This document shows positions 25,245-34,337 of a DNA stretch of 64,000 nucleotides, one piece after another. Positions within the stretch are counted from its first letter, which is position 1; every line of letters begins with the position of its first letter. The stretch lies in the NCBI RefSeq assembly GCF_900258485.1, contig NZ_OGVE01000004.1, positions 62,001 to 126,000 on the forward strand, in the 5' to 3' direction. This stretch comes from Helcococcus massiliensis. GTDB lineage: Bacteria > Bacillota > Clostridia > Tissierellales > Peptoniphilaceae. The translations under genes and the position numbers were made by a program. Under the pieces are notes generated by a model, which was not told where the DNA came from, made no database searches, and was given only the letters and a program-made list of their open reading frames with translations.

Positions 25245-26696
25245 ATGGATAACTTAAATCAATTGTGGGAAGAAGTTACTAGAAAACTTTTCTTAAACAT
25301 GATTGAAGTACATTATAATACGTGGATTAAACCATTAACTCCCTTGAAAAGAAAAGATTCTATCATTTATTTATATTCTTCTATTGCTTTTGTTGCTAAG
25401 ATAGCTGATCAAAAATATAAAAGTAATATAGAAGATATCTTTAGGGAAATTCTAGGTGAAGATATAAAAGTTGTAATCTTACATCCTAATGATGAACTTT
25501 TCACAGAATTGATAAATGAAGATAAGACAAGTCAGGAAAATCAAGTGCCTGGTCAAACTGAAATGGATGATATCTCAAGGTATATCGAAGATGCAGATAA
25601 AAATATAAACAAAACAACTCCTGCAAACTTCCATTATAAAGATACTCTAAATAAAAAATATACTTTTTCGAATTTTATTAGAGGTAAATCCAATGACCTA
25701 GCTTTGGCAATAGCTACAAATGTTGCTGAAAATCCGGGTACCCTTTACAATCCATTCTATATATATGGGGCTTCAGGACTTGGTAAAACTCACTTGATGC
25801 AGGCTATTGGTCATAAAATTTTAGAAGAAAATCCTTCAGCAAAGGTGATTTATATAACTTCAGAGAATTTTATGAATGAGTTTATATCTTCAATTACAGA
25901 TAGTAAAAATTCTGTATCGAATTCTAAATCTTTCAGGGATAAGTATAGAAATTGCGATGTTTTAATGATTGATGACATCCAATTTATATCTGGTAAAGAA
26001 TCTACACAGGAAGAAATTTTCCATACTTTTAATTCTTTATATAATGCTAAAAAGCAAATCATCTTTACTTCTGATAAACGACCTGAAGAGATAAAAGGCT
26101 TAGAAGAAAGGTTGGTAACTAGATTTTCTGGTGGTATGATTGCTGACATACAAAAGCCAGACTATGAAACAAGAGTTGCTATACTTAAACATAAGATAAA
26201 GATGGAGAAATACACAGTTCCAGATAATGTACTTGCATTCATAGCAGAAAATATAACATCAAATATTAGAAACTTAGAAGGTTCTCTATTGAAGGTAATG
26301 GCTGTTTATAAGCTTAAAAATCCAGCAGGTGCTAGAGATGTTTCGGACGAGGAATTTTTAGAAATAGCTCAACAAGCCTTATCTATAGAAGAAAAGAAAC
26401 AAAAACCTATTACATTGGAAAAAATAAAAGAGGTAGTTGCTGATTATTATAATTTAGAGGTCCAAGACCTTATCAAGCAAAATAGGCAAAAAACTATATC
26501 GGAACCAAGACAAATAGCCATGCACCTTTCAAGGGCTTTAACAACTCTTTCTTTAATAAAGATAGCCAACTCATTTGAAAGGGACCATGCAACTGTCATT
26601 CATGGGGATGATAAAATAAAAGAGATGATTAAAACTAATAGCGAAATGCGAAAAGATGTAGAAAATATAACTGCTATTTTACAAAGTAAGGAATAG
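25245..26696 (+). CDS. dnaA: Chromosomal replication initiator protein DnaA
   Basis: A 483-residue AAA+ initiator. Domain I starts MDNLNQLWEEV, a variable linker spans about 90-135, and the AAA+ domain has Walker A GASGLGKTH and Walker B VLMIDDIQF. Domain IV ends with the DnaA-box-binding signature RDHATVIHG. The ATG at 25245 is preceded by GTGGAGG; a GTG 30 bases earlier lies inside a DnaA box without a proper ribosome site. It is flanked by DnaA boxes on both sides. Confidence 0.98.
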   Translation: MDNLNQLWEEVTRKLFLNMIEVHYNTWIKPLTPLKRKDSIIYLYSSIAFVAKIADQKYKSNIEDIFREILGEDIKVVILHPNDELFTELINEDKTSQENQVPGQTEMDDISRYIEDADKNINKTTPANFHYKDTLNKKYTFSNFIRGKSNDLALAIATNVAENPGTLYNPFYIYGASGLGKTHLMQAIGHKILEENPSAKVIYITSENFMNEFISSITDSKNSVSNSKSFRDKYRNCDVLMIDDIQFISGKESTQEEIFHTFNSLYNAKKQIIFTSDKRPEEIKGLEERLVTRFSGGMIADIQKPDYETRVAILKHKIKMEKYTVPDNVLAFIAENITSNIRNLEGSLLKVMAVYKLKNPAGARDVSDEEFLEIAQQALSIEEKKQKPITLEKIKEVVADYYNLEVQDLIKQNRQKTISEPRQIAMHLSRALTTLSLIKIANSFERDHATVIHGDDKIKEMIKTNSEMRKDVENITAILQSKE

Positions 26697-26737
26697 CTTG
26701 TTGATAAACTTAGTATGTAAAGATAAAATTTAGGGAC

Positions 26738-26848
26738 TTATCCACAGGGATATCAGTAATAGTTTTTCTTGGATTTGTCAACTTTATAAGACTTATCCAC
26801 TTATAAACGCCCCCTACTATTATTATTACTAATTTAAATTATATATAT
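26738..26848. other. oriC, downstream part: DnaA boxes, DnaA-trio and A/T-rich unwinding region
   Basis: The dnaA-dnaN gap holds a perfect DnaA box TTATCCACA (26738-26746) and TTATCCACT (26793-26801). Next come a GC-rich CGCCCCC (26808-26814) and six consecutive triplets CTA CTA TTA TTA TTA CTA (26814-26831). On the complementary strand, read 3' to 5', these are GAT GAT AAT AAT AAT GAT, the DnaA-trio pattern described for Bacillus. An A/T-only tract (26832-26848) follows. This is the layout of a basal unwinding system, so strand opening is predicted here. Confidence 0.85.
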
Positions 26849-26859
26849 AGGAGTTTTTT

Positions 26860-27954
26860 ATGAAATTCAAAATTTTAAAATCTGACTTATACAAGCATAT
26901 TTCTATAGCTCAAAAAGCTATATCTAACAAGATTAATATACAAACATTAGAAAATATATTATTCCAAGCTAAGGGCGATGAATTAATACTTTCATCAACA
27001 GATATGGAATTGTCTATAGAAACAAGAGTTAAGTGTGATGTTATAGAAGAAGGTGCTTGTTTAATTAAGTCTACTATCATAGGAAATATTATAAACAAAA
27101 TGCCTCAAGATGAAATTACTATTACAGTAAAAGATGATAAGGTGAATATTAAATCTCAAAATTCAGTTTTTGATATACAAGGACAAGATGCCGAAGAATA
27201 TCCACCACTACCAGACGTTGAAGAAAATAGTATATTAACTCTAGATAATACTATTCTAACAAAAGCTATAAGGGAAACCTTGTTTGCAACCTCAACAGAT
27301 GAAACAAGACTAGCCTTGACAGGTGTTTTATTCGAAATTAAAGATAAGAAGATAAACTTTGTCGGTCTAGATGGTTATAGGATGGCTGTAAGAACCTTAG
27401 ATTGTAACTTAGACTTAGATGTGTCAGCTATCGTTCCAAAGAGAGCCTTTAGTGAATTAACAAAAATCTTGGATGATGATAAGACAGAAATAGTTGTAGT
27501 TGAAGGACATATAGTGTTTATAAATGGTGATACCAAGATGTATTCTAGTCTAATATCTAAAAACTATATAGACTATAAGAAGCTATTAAATTCTTCTTAC
27601 CAAACAAGTGTAAAGGTTAATAGGCATGATTTAATAAACTCATTAGAAAGAGCTCAGTTATTAACAACTGGTATGTCATCATCCCTTACAAAACTACAAA
27701 TACATGATGGAGTGATTAATATATCATCAAATTCTGAATATGGAAGCTTGGATGAAGATGTTTTTGCAAGCCAAGAAGGTGAAGATTTAAATATAGCATT
27801 CAACACTAGATATTTACTAGAAGGTTTGAAGGCTATCAATGAAGATGAAGTTCTACTTCACCTACAAAATTCCTTATCACCAATGAACATTTACCCAGCT
27901 AATGAAGATGATGACTACTTATACTTAGTATTACCAGTAAGATTATCCCAATAG
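26860..27954 (+). CDS. dnaN: DNA polymerase III sliding clamp (beta subunit)
   Basis: A 364-residue clamp with three similar domains of about 120 residues each. Typical segments are [20 protein letters not shown] at the start, [15 protein letters not shown] at the domain II/III region and the C-terminal YLVLPVRL. The dimer forms a ring on DNA that tethers polymerase III. It is separated from dnaA by the unwinding region and starts the dnaN-yaaA-recF-gyrB-gyrA run. Confidence 0.98.
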   Translation: MKFKILKSDLYKHISIAQKAISNKINIQTLENILFQAKGDELILSSTDMELSIETRVKCDVIEEGACLIKSTIIGNIINKMPQDEITITVKDDKVNIKSQNSVFDIQGQDAEEYPPLPDVEENSILTLDNTILTKAIRETLFATSTDETRLALTGVLFEIKDKKINFVGLDGYRMAVRTLDCNLDLDVSAIVPKRAFSELTKILDDDKTEIVVVEGHIVFINGDTKMYSSLISKNYIDYKKLLNSSYQTSVKVNRHDLINSLERAQLLTTGMSSSLTKLQIHDGVINISSNSEYGSLDEDVFASQEGEDLNIAFNTRYLLEGLKAINEDEVLLHLQNSLSPMNIYPANEDDDYLYLVLPVRLSQ

Positions 27955-27962
27955 GAGTAGTT

Positions 27963-28175
27963 ATGGAAAAAATAAAAATAGAAACTGAATTTATAAAATT
28001 AGATTCTTTATTAAAATTTGCTAACCTTGTACAAACAGGTGGAGATGCGAAAAATCTTATCTTGGATGGACAGGTAAAGGTAAATGGTGAAGTTGTTACC
28101 CAAAGAGGAAAAAAAATTAGACCTGGAGACAGGGTTGAAATAGAAATTTTAGAAGAGACTTTAGAAATTATTTAA
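27963..28175 (+). CDS. yaaA: S4-domain RNA-binding protein YaaA/RlbA type
   Basis: A 70-residue single S4 domain protein: [43 protein letters not shown]. It is the conserved small gene between dnaN and recF in Firmicutes, where it is linked to ribosome assembly. Spacing is eight bases after dnaN and 13 before recF. Confidence 0.93.
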   Translation: MEKIKIETEFIKLDSLLKFANLVQTGGDAKNLILDGQVKVNGEVVTQRGKKIRPGDRVEIEILEETLEII

Positions 28176-28188
28176 GAACTGAGGCAGC

Positions 28189-29313
28189 ATGATAATAAAA
28201 GAATTGAGGCTTATTAATCATAGGAATTATGATGATGAATTCATTGAATTTCATGATAATACCAATATATTAGTAGGGAAAAATGCTCAAGGAAAGACTA
28301 ATTTGCTTGAAGCTATTTATATTGCTGCAAGAGGATATAGTTTTAAAAGTATAAAAGAAACAGAGCTTATCAATTTTGATAAAAACGCAATGTATTTGAA
28401 GGCTGTGATTCTTAGTAAAAATAAGAGAAAAAATGTAGAAATTAAGTTATCAAGAAGTTATAATAAGCAAATCAAAATAAATGACGTAGACGTGAATGTT
28501 TCTGATATGAAAAGTCAATTTGGAGTAGTCTTATTTGCTCCAGAAGAAATATTGATAATAAAGGAAACTCCTTCATTGAGAAGAAAATTTATTGACGATG
28601 TAATTTCAAATAACGACATTGCTTATAAGATTTATCTAAATAATTACAATAATATAAGAAGGCAAAAAAATTTAGTGTTGAAAAATCCAGCAAAAAACAA
28701 ATATTTTGAACAAATGCTTGCAAGTTACAATACTAAGCTTGTGGAATATGGGGCGAAAATAGGTATTTACAGGTACAAATACCTAAATATACTAAAAAAA
28801 TATGCCAAGGAATTCCATAGTGAATTAACTTCTTCCAAGGAAGATTTAGATATAATCTATGAATACAATTTTGCAGAAAAGCTGGATGACTTAACAATTA
28901 TTGAAAAACAATACTATGACATTTTACTTGATAAAAAAACAAGTGAAATAGAAAGATATCAAAGCCTTTATGGTCCTCATAAGGACGAAATAATATTTTT
29001 AATAAATGGAAAAGATGTTAAAAATTATGCCTCCCAAGGCCAGCAAAGGACTGTGATGTTGTCACTAAAACTGGCAGAGGCTAAGCTGATAGAAGTCCTA
29101 ACATCCACCAAACCTATACTTTTGTGGGATGATGTATTTTCAGAATTAGACAATACAAGGGCTAGCTTATTGGTGCAAAAATCTAAGAAATATCAAAATA
29201 TAATCACTACAAATTCTTTAGTAAACTTGGATTTGGACAATTCTGATTCAAAAGTATTTACAATAGATAAGGGAAAAGTGATTACAGGAAGGGAAAAAGA
29301 TGGTACAAAGTAA
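28189..29313 (+). CDS. recF: DNA replication and repair protein RecF
   Basis: A 374-residue SMC-like ATPase for RecA loading at gaps. Walker A is VGKNAQGKTNLLEAIY (about 31-46), the signature YASQGQQRTVMLSLKLAE is near residue 285, and Walker B is PILLWDDVFSELD. The 3' end overlaps gyrB by 14 bases. Confidence 0.96.
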   Translation: MIIKELRLINHRNYDDEFIEFHDNTNILVGKNAQGKTNLLEAIYIAARGYSFKSIKETELINFDKNAMYLKAVILSKNKRKNVEIKLSRSYNKQIKINDVDVNVSDMKSQFGVVLFAPEEILIIKETPSLRRKFIDDVISNNDIAYKIYLNNYNNIRRQKNLVLKNPAKNKYFEQMLASYNTKLVEYGAKIGIYRYKYLNILKKYAKEFHSELTSSKEDLDIIYEYNFAEKLDDLTIIEKQYYDILLDKKTSEIERYQSLYGPHKDEIIFLINGKDVKNYASQGQQRTVMLSLKLAEAKLIEVLTSTKPILLWDDVFSELDNTRASLLVQKSKKYQNIITTNSLVNLDLDNSDSKVFTIDKGKVITGREKDGTK

Positions 29314-31225
29314 AGACTATAGTGAACAAAGTATTAGGGTCTTGGAAGGTCTGGAAGCTGTTCGTGTTAGACCAGGTATGTATATCGGTTCTACTGGTGA
29401 GCAGGGCCTCCACCACCTGGTGTACGAAGTTGTTGACAACTCAGTTGACGAAGCTTTGGCAGGTAGGGCAGACTCTATAAAAATTGAAATTTTAGAAGAT
29501 GGTTCTATAGAAATATCTGATAATGGGTCAGGTATTCCTGTTAAGAAACATAAAACTACAGGTTTATCAACCTTGGAAACAGTACTTACCATTCTTCACG
29601 CAGGTGGTAAATTTGACTCAGAAGCCTACCAATTTTCTGGTGGTCTACATGGGGTTGGGGTTTCTGTTGTAAATGCCCTATCTAAAAAGATGGTTGCAGA
29701 AGTAAAAAGAGATGGTTATAGGTATACTGCAGAGTTTTCAAGAGGTAAAACTGTAAAAGGTTTGACCAAGCATGAAAAAACAGATGAAACTGGTACAAAA
29801 ATTAGTTTTATGCCAGATGATGAAATTTTTGAAACAGTTATCTTTAATAGAAAGACTTTGGCTAAGAGATTTTTAGAAATGTCATTTTTAAACCAAGGCC
29901 TACGTCTTGAATTTATAGACAACAGAGAAAAAGACGAAGATGGCAAGCCATATAGGGAAGTATTCCATGCTGAAGGTGGTTTAGAATCATTTATAGAATT
30001 TTTAAATAAAAAGAAAACACCTTTACATAGTGATGTAATGCACTTTAAAGGCCTAACAGATGGCTGTGAAGTTGACCTAGCTATCCAATATACAGATGGA
30101 TATTCAGAAACTGTTTTATCATTTGCTAATACAGTTTTAACCCCAGAAGGTGGTACCCACCTAACAGGATTTAGGTCAGGATTGACTAAGGTTATAAACT
30201 CATATGCTAGAGAATATGAGTTACTAAAAGATAAGGATGAAAACTTCTCTGGTGAAGACGTTAGGGAAGGTGTAACAGCTATTGTTGCTGTAAAATTGAG
30301 TAATCCACAATTTGAAGGACAAACCAAGTCTAAGTTGGGATCTTCAGAAATGAGAGGTATAGTTGATTCCTTCTTAACAGAACACTTCAGTGCCTACTTA
30401 GAAGAAAATCCAAAGACAGCAAAGATTATAATTGAAAAGTCTGAAGCATCAAGAAGGGCCAGAGAGGCTTCAAAGAAAGCTAGGGACTTGTCAAGAAAGA
30501 AAAATTCTATCTTATCCAATACAACCCTACCTGGTAAGCTTGCAGAATGCCAGTCAACAGATATTTCAGAAAATGAAATATTTATAGTCGAAGGGGACTC
30601 AGCGGGTGGTTCAGCTAAGTTGGGGAGAGATAACAAAACTCAAGCTATCTTACCTATCAGAGGTAAAATCCTAAACGTTGAAAAAGCAAGGATGAATAGG
30701 GTTCTTTCTTCAGAAGAAATCCAAGCCCTTATTACAGCCTTTGGTACAGGTATTGGTGAAGAATTTGATATTTCTAAGTTGAGATACGGAAAGATTGTTA
30801 TCATGACTGATGCTGACGTTGACGGTTCCCATATCGATACCTTGTTATTAACATTTTTCTTCAGATTCTTAAGACCATTGATCGAAGCTGGTAGGGTATT
30901 TATAGCCCAACCACCTTTATATAAGTTGACCCAGGGTAAGAAGGAAAGATATGTTTATAATGACAGGGAATTAGAACAAATCTTGGAAAATATAGAAGGT
31001 GAAAAGTATAAATTATCTAGATATAAGGGGCTTGGTGAGATGAATGCCGACCAATTATGGGAAACAACCATGAACCCAGACAATAGGATTTTAATCCAAG
31101 TTACTTTAGATGATGAATCCTTGACTTTAGATGAAACATTCTCAGTGTTAATGGGAGATAAGGTTGAACCTAGAAGAGAATTTATAGAAGAAAATGCTCA
31201 ATATGCAGAAAATATTGATGCTTAG
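29300..31225 (+). CDS. gyrB: DNA gyrase subunit B
   Basis: A 641-residue ATPase subunit of gyrase. The GHKL ATP site (DNSVDEALAG, DNGSGIPV, GGLHGVGVSVVNALS), the QTKSKLGSSE loop and the TOPRIM domain (EGDSAGGSAKLGRD, MTDADVDGSHIDTL) are complete. The length lacks the large insert of Gram-negative gyrases. It overlaps recF and is followed by gyrA after ten bases. Confidence 0.98.
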   Translation: MVQSKDYSEQSIRVLEGLEAVRVRPGMYIGSTGEQGLHHLVYEVVDNSVDEALAGRADSIKIEILEDGSIEISDNGSGIPVKKHKTTGLSTLETVLTILHAGGKFDSEAYQFSGGLHGVGVSVVNALSKKMVAEVKRDGYRYTAEFSRGKTVKGLTKHEKTDETGTKISFMPDDEIFETVIFNRKTLAKRFLEMSFLNQGLRLEFIDNREKDEDGKPYREVFHAEGGLESFIEFLNKKKTPLHSDVMHFKGLTDGCEVDLAIQYTDGYSETVLSFANTVLTPEGGTHLTGFRSGLTKVINSYAREYELLKDKDENFSGEDVREGVTAIVAVKLSNPQFEGQTKSKLGSSEMRGIVDSFLTEHFSAYLEENPKTAKIIIEKSEASRRAREASKKARDLSRKKNSILSNTTLPGKLAECQSTDISENEIFIVEGDSAGGSAKLGRDNKTQAILPIRGKILNVEKARMNRVLSSEEIQALITAFGTGIGEEFDISKLRYGKIVIMTDADVDGSHIDTLLLTFFFRFLRPLIEAGRVFIAQPPLYKLTQGKKERYVYNDRELEQILENIEGEKYKLSRYKGLGEMNADQLWETTMNPDNRILIQVTLDDESLTLDETFSVLMGDKVEPRREFIEENAQYAENIDA

Positions 31226-31235
31226 GAGATAGTAT

Positions 31236-33665
31236 ATGACAGAATTTCAACATTCAAATATAATTCAAAGAGATATAGAACAAGAAATGAGACAGTCTTA
31301 TCTAGACTATTCTATGTCAGTTATTGTTTCAAGAGCATTACCTGATGTAAGAGATGGTCTAAAGCCTGTTCACCGTAGAATTTTATACGGGATGAATGAG
31401 CTAGGTCTCTTATCAAATAAACCACATAGAAAGTCAGCTAGACTAGTCGGTGAAGTAATGGGTAGGTTTCACCCACACGGTGACTCAGCTATTTATGATG
31501 CAGTTGTTAGACTAGCCCAAGACTTTAACACAAGATATCCACTAGTTGATGGGCAAGGTAACTTTGGTTCTATGGACGGTGACGGGGCAGCTGCCCAACG
31601 TTATACCGAAGTAAGGATGACAAAGTTAGCCCAAGAAATGCTAAGAGATATCAATAAAAACACAGTAGATTTCCAACCAAACTTTGATGAGGAAGAGCTT
31701 GAGCCAAAAGTTTTACCATCAAGATTTCCAAACTTATTAGTAAATGGATCAGCTGGTATAGCTGTTGGTATGGCTACAAACATGGCTCCACACAACTTAG
31801 GAGAAGTTATCGACGGTACCATAGCTTATATGGAAGATCCGGAAATTTCTTTTGAAGATTTGATGCAATATATTCCAGGTCCAGATTTTCCAACTGGAGC
31901 TAATATATTAGGTAAAAAGGAAATTATTGAAGCCTATAAAACTGGACGTGGTAAGGTAAGAGTAAGGGCAGAGGCTCATATAGAAGAGTTCAAATCTAAA
32001 CATGTAATTATTGTTACAGAAATACCTTATACAGTTAATAGGTCTAAACTAATCTTAAAGATAGTTGAACTAGTAAGAGATAAGAAAATAGAAGGCATTA
32101 CAGATATCAGAGATGAGTCTAATATAAATGGTACAAGGATTGTAATCGAAACAAAGAGAGATGCAAATCCAAATGTTGTTTTAAATAACTTGTACAAACA
32201 AACACAAATGACTACAACCTTTGGTATCATAAACCTAGCTCTTGTAAATGGTATACCTAAGGAATTGACTTTAAAAGAGTTAATTCACCACTATGTAGAC
32301 CATCAAAAAGAAGTTGTTACAAGACGTACACAATTTGACTTAGACAAGGCAGAGGCAAGAGCTCACATAGTTGAAGGTTTAAGAATCGCCTACGATAATA
32401 TTGAAGAAATCATTAAGATTATTAGATCAAACTATGATGATGAAGAAATCAAGAAAGAATTTGCTAAGAAGTTTGCTTTAACAGATGCCCAATCTCAAGC
32501 TATTTTAGACATGCAATTAAAGAGATTGTCAGGTTTAAATATAGAAAGATTAGAAAATGAATACAAGGAACTTTTAGAAACAATTAAAAATCTAAAGGCT
32601 ATTTTAGCTGATGAAAAACTTTTAATTGGAGTAATAAAAGAAGAACTTTTAGAAATCAAAGAAAAATTTGGTGATGAAAGAAGAACAAAAATAGTTCCAG
32701 CAGAAGGTGACTTTGACGAAGAAGAGTTAATTGAAGAAGAAGAAGTATTGATTACTCTTACAAATCAAGGCTATATAAAGAGACTTCCAGCAGATACCTA
32801 CAAGGTTCAAAATAGGGGTGGTAGAGGAGTTTCAGGTATGACAACAAAGGATGATGACTTTGTTCAAGACCTATTTGTAACATCTACCCACAACAACATA
32901 TTATTCTTCACAAATAAGGGAAGGGTATATGTGAAAAAAGCTTACCAAATAAGAGAAGGTAAGAGAACTTCTAAGGGACAGGCTATTATCAATATCCTAC
33001 CATTACAAGCAGGTGAAAAAGTATCAGCAGTTGTACCAGTGTCTGGTGTAGAAAAGGATACCTACCTAGTACTTGCTACAAAACATGGTAAGATCAAAAA
33101 GACCCATTCTGAAGAATTTGAAAATATCAGAACTAGCGGCATCATAGCTATAAGCTTAGAAGACGATGATGAATTAATAGCTGCAAGAGAAGTTGAAGAT
33201 AATCAACTTGCTGTATCTGTTACTTCCCTAGGTCAATCTATAGTATTTAACTTAGATAGTGTAAGACCAATGGGTAGAAGTGCCAAGGGTGTAAAAATGA
33301 TTAGCCTAAACAAGGAAGACTTTGTTGTAGATTTAAGTATCTATGAAGACCAAGAATACCTATTTACAGTAACTGAAAATGGATATGGTAAAAAGACCCT
33401 ATTTAGACACTACAAGGAACAAAATCGTGGTGGTAAGGGTGTTAGAACCTACAAGATAACAAATAAAACAGGTAATTTAATTGCATCTAAACTTGTGAAT
33501 ATGGATGATGAAATTATGCTAGTTTCAGCTAATGGTCAAGTTATCAGACTTTCAAGCAAAGACATATCTACAGTAGGAAGGGCAACCCAAGGTGTAATCC
33601 TAAAGAGGGTAAAAGAAGATGGTGACAAGATTGTTGCAGCAGCTAAATATATAGCTGAAGAATAG
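31236..33665 (+). CDS. gyrA: DNA gyrase subunit A
   Basis: An 809-residue cleavage subunit. The breakage-reunion domain has SRALPDVRDGLKPVHRRIL, GRFHPHGDSAIYD and the catalytic Tyr in AAAQRYTEVRM. In the resistance-determining region the residues equivalent to Ser83 and Asp87 of Escherichia coli read Asp-Ser-Ala-Ile-Tyr, i.e. an apparently sensitive serine. The C-terminal beta-pinwheel carries QNRGGRGVSGM, the GyrA box that marks gyrase rather than topoisomerase IV. Eight bases separate it from the STAS gene, so the sigma module probably shares the gyrase transcript. Confidence 0.98.
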   Translation: MTEFQHSNIIQRDIEQEMRQSYLDYSMSVIVSRALPDVRDGLKPVHRRILYGMNELGLLSNKPHRKSARLVGEVMGRFHPHGDSAIYDAVVRLAQDFNTRYPLVDGQGNFGSMDGDGAAAQRYTEVRMTKLAQEMLRDINKNTVDFQPNFDEEELEPKVLPSRFPNLLVNGSAGIAVGMATNMAPHNLGEVIDGTIAYMEDPEISFEDLMQYIPGPDFPTGANILGKKEIIEAYKTGRGKVRVRAEAHIEEFKSKHVIIVTEIPYTVNRSKLILKIVELVRDKKIEGITDIRDESNINGTRIVIETKRDANPNVVLNNLYKQTQMTTTFGIINLALVNGIPKELTLKELIHHYVDHQKEVVTRRTQFDLDKAEARAHIVEGLRIAYDNIEEIIKIIRSNYDDEEIKKEFAKKFALTDAQSQAILDMQLKRLSGLNIERLENEYKELLETIKNLKAILADEKLLIGVIKEELLEIKEKFGDERRTKIVPAEGDFDEEELIEEEEVLITLTNQGYIKRLPADTYKVQNRGGRGVSGMTTKDDDFVQDLFVTSTHNNILFFTNKGRVYVKKAYQIREGKRTSKGQAIINILPLQAGEKVSAVVPVSGVEKDTYLVLATKHGKIKKTHSEEFENIRTSGIIAISLEDDDELIAAREVEDNQLAVSVTSLGQSIVFNLDSVRPMGRSAKGVKMISLNKEDFVVDLSIYEDQEYLFTVTENGYGKKTLFRHYKEQNRGGKGVRTYKITNKTGNLIASKLVNMDDEIMLVSANGQVIRLSSKDISTVGRATQGVILKRVKEDGDKIVAAAKYIAEE

Positions 33666-33673
33666 GAGTTAAT

Positions 33674-33982
33674 ATGACTTTCGATATAATTTATAATATT
33701 GGTGATTGCTTAGAAGCTTCACTTATTGGAGATTTAGACATCAATACTGTAGAAGAATTTAAGGATAGTCTAATAAATAAATTTAAGGAAGAAGACAAAA
33801 ACTTGATTATAAATTTAGAATCATTAGATTATATTGATTCTACAGGTCTTGGAGCCTTTATGACAATCTACAAAGAAGTAGAAGATAGGGGCAGAAAACT
33901 TAAAATAATAAATCCCAAGAAAAATATCGTAAAATTATTTAAGATTACTGAATTAGATACTATATTAAATTTGGAGGATTAA
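33674..33982 (+). CDS. Anti-sigma factor antagonist, STAS domain (RsbV/SpoIIAA type)
   Basis: A 102-residue single STAS domain. The conserved phospho-acceptor Ser56 is in the signature YIDSTGLGAFM. In partner switching the unphosphorylated form binds the anti-sigma kinase and frees the sigma factor. It is eight bases after gyrA and directly abuts the next gene, the expected order RsbV-RsbW-SigB. Its kinase partner here looks inactive, so how this serine would be phosphorylated is open. Confidence 0.92.
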   Translation: MTFDIIYNIGDCLEASLIGDLDINTVEEFKDSLINKFKEEDKNLIINLESLDYIDSTGLGAFMTIYKEVEDRGRKLKIINPKKNIVKLFKITELDTILNLED

Positions 33983-34330
33983 ATGGATAAAATAAAATTA
34001 AGTATTCCATCAAATCCCAAATATTTACCTAGCTTAAGACTAACAGCATCTTCTTTAGCAAATACTTTAGAAATGGATATAGACAAGATTGAAGATATAA
34101 AGGTTTTAGTTTCTGAGCTTTATACCTACTTGCTACCATCCTATGATGAAGTAAAGGTCATATTTGAAGTAGATAAGGACAAGTTAAATATAGTTTTTGA
34201 TGATATAGAAGCTTTTAATAAATTAAACACTAGTGATTTAGATTTTGAATTGAAAAAACAAATATTATTAGCCTTGTCTGATGACCTTAAAATTGAAAAA
34301 AATAGCATTACTATAGTTGTAAACAAGTAG
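33983..34330 (+). CDS. Degenerate RsbW/SpoIIAB-like anti-sigma factor
   Basis: A 115-residue protein. Position (between STAS and sigma genes) and N-terminal half (IPSNPKYLPSLRLTASSLA, then DKIEDIKVLVSE) align with RsbW. The ATP-site residues do not. The N-box Asn that chelates magnesium is Tyr49 (SELYTY where RsbW has SEACTN), its His is lost, the DxG of the G1 box reads DDI (73-75), and the glycine-rich G2 lid is absent. It is also about 45 residues shorter than RsbW. No frameshift remnant follows. I infer it can still bind a sigma factor but not phosphorylate the STAS protein. Confidence 0.75.
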   Translation: MDKIKLSIPSNPKYLPSLRLTASSLANTLEMDIDKIEDIKVLVSELYTYLLPSYDEVKVIFEVDKDKLNIVFDDIEAFNKLNTSDLDFELKKQILLALSDDLKIEKNSITIVVNK

Positions 34331-34337
34331 GTCCATA

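Noticed and set aside
29716-30327. A 203-codon open frame antisense to gyrB
   Set aside because: It lies wholly inside gyrB on the other strand, has no ribosome site and reads as low-complexity Ser/Phe/Leu protein, typical of a shadow frame.
33983-34330. Frameshifted or truncated RsbW gene
   Set aside because: The sigma gene starts seven bases after the stop, and I see no leftover G2-box coding in other frames. The protein is shorter and changed throughout its ATP site, so this is divergence, not a single lesion.
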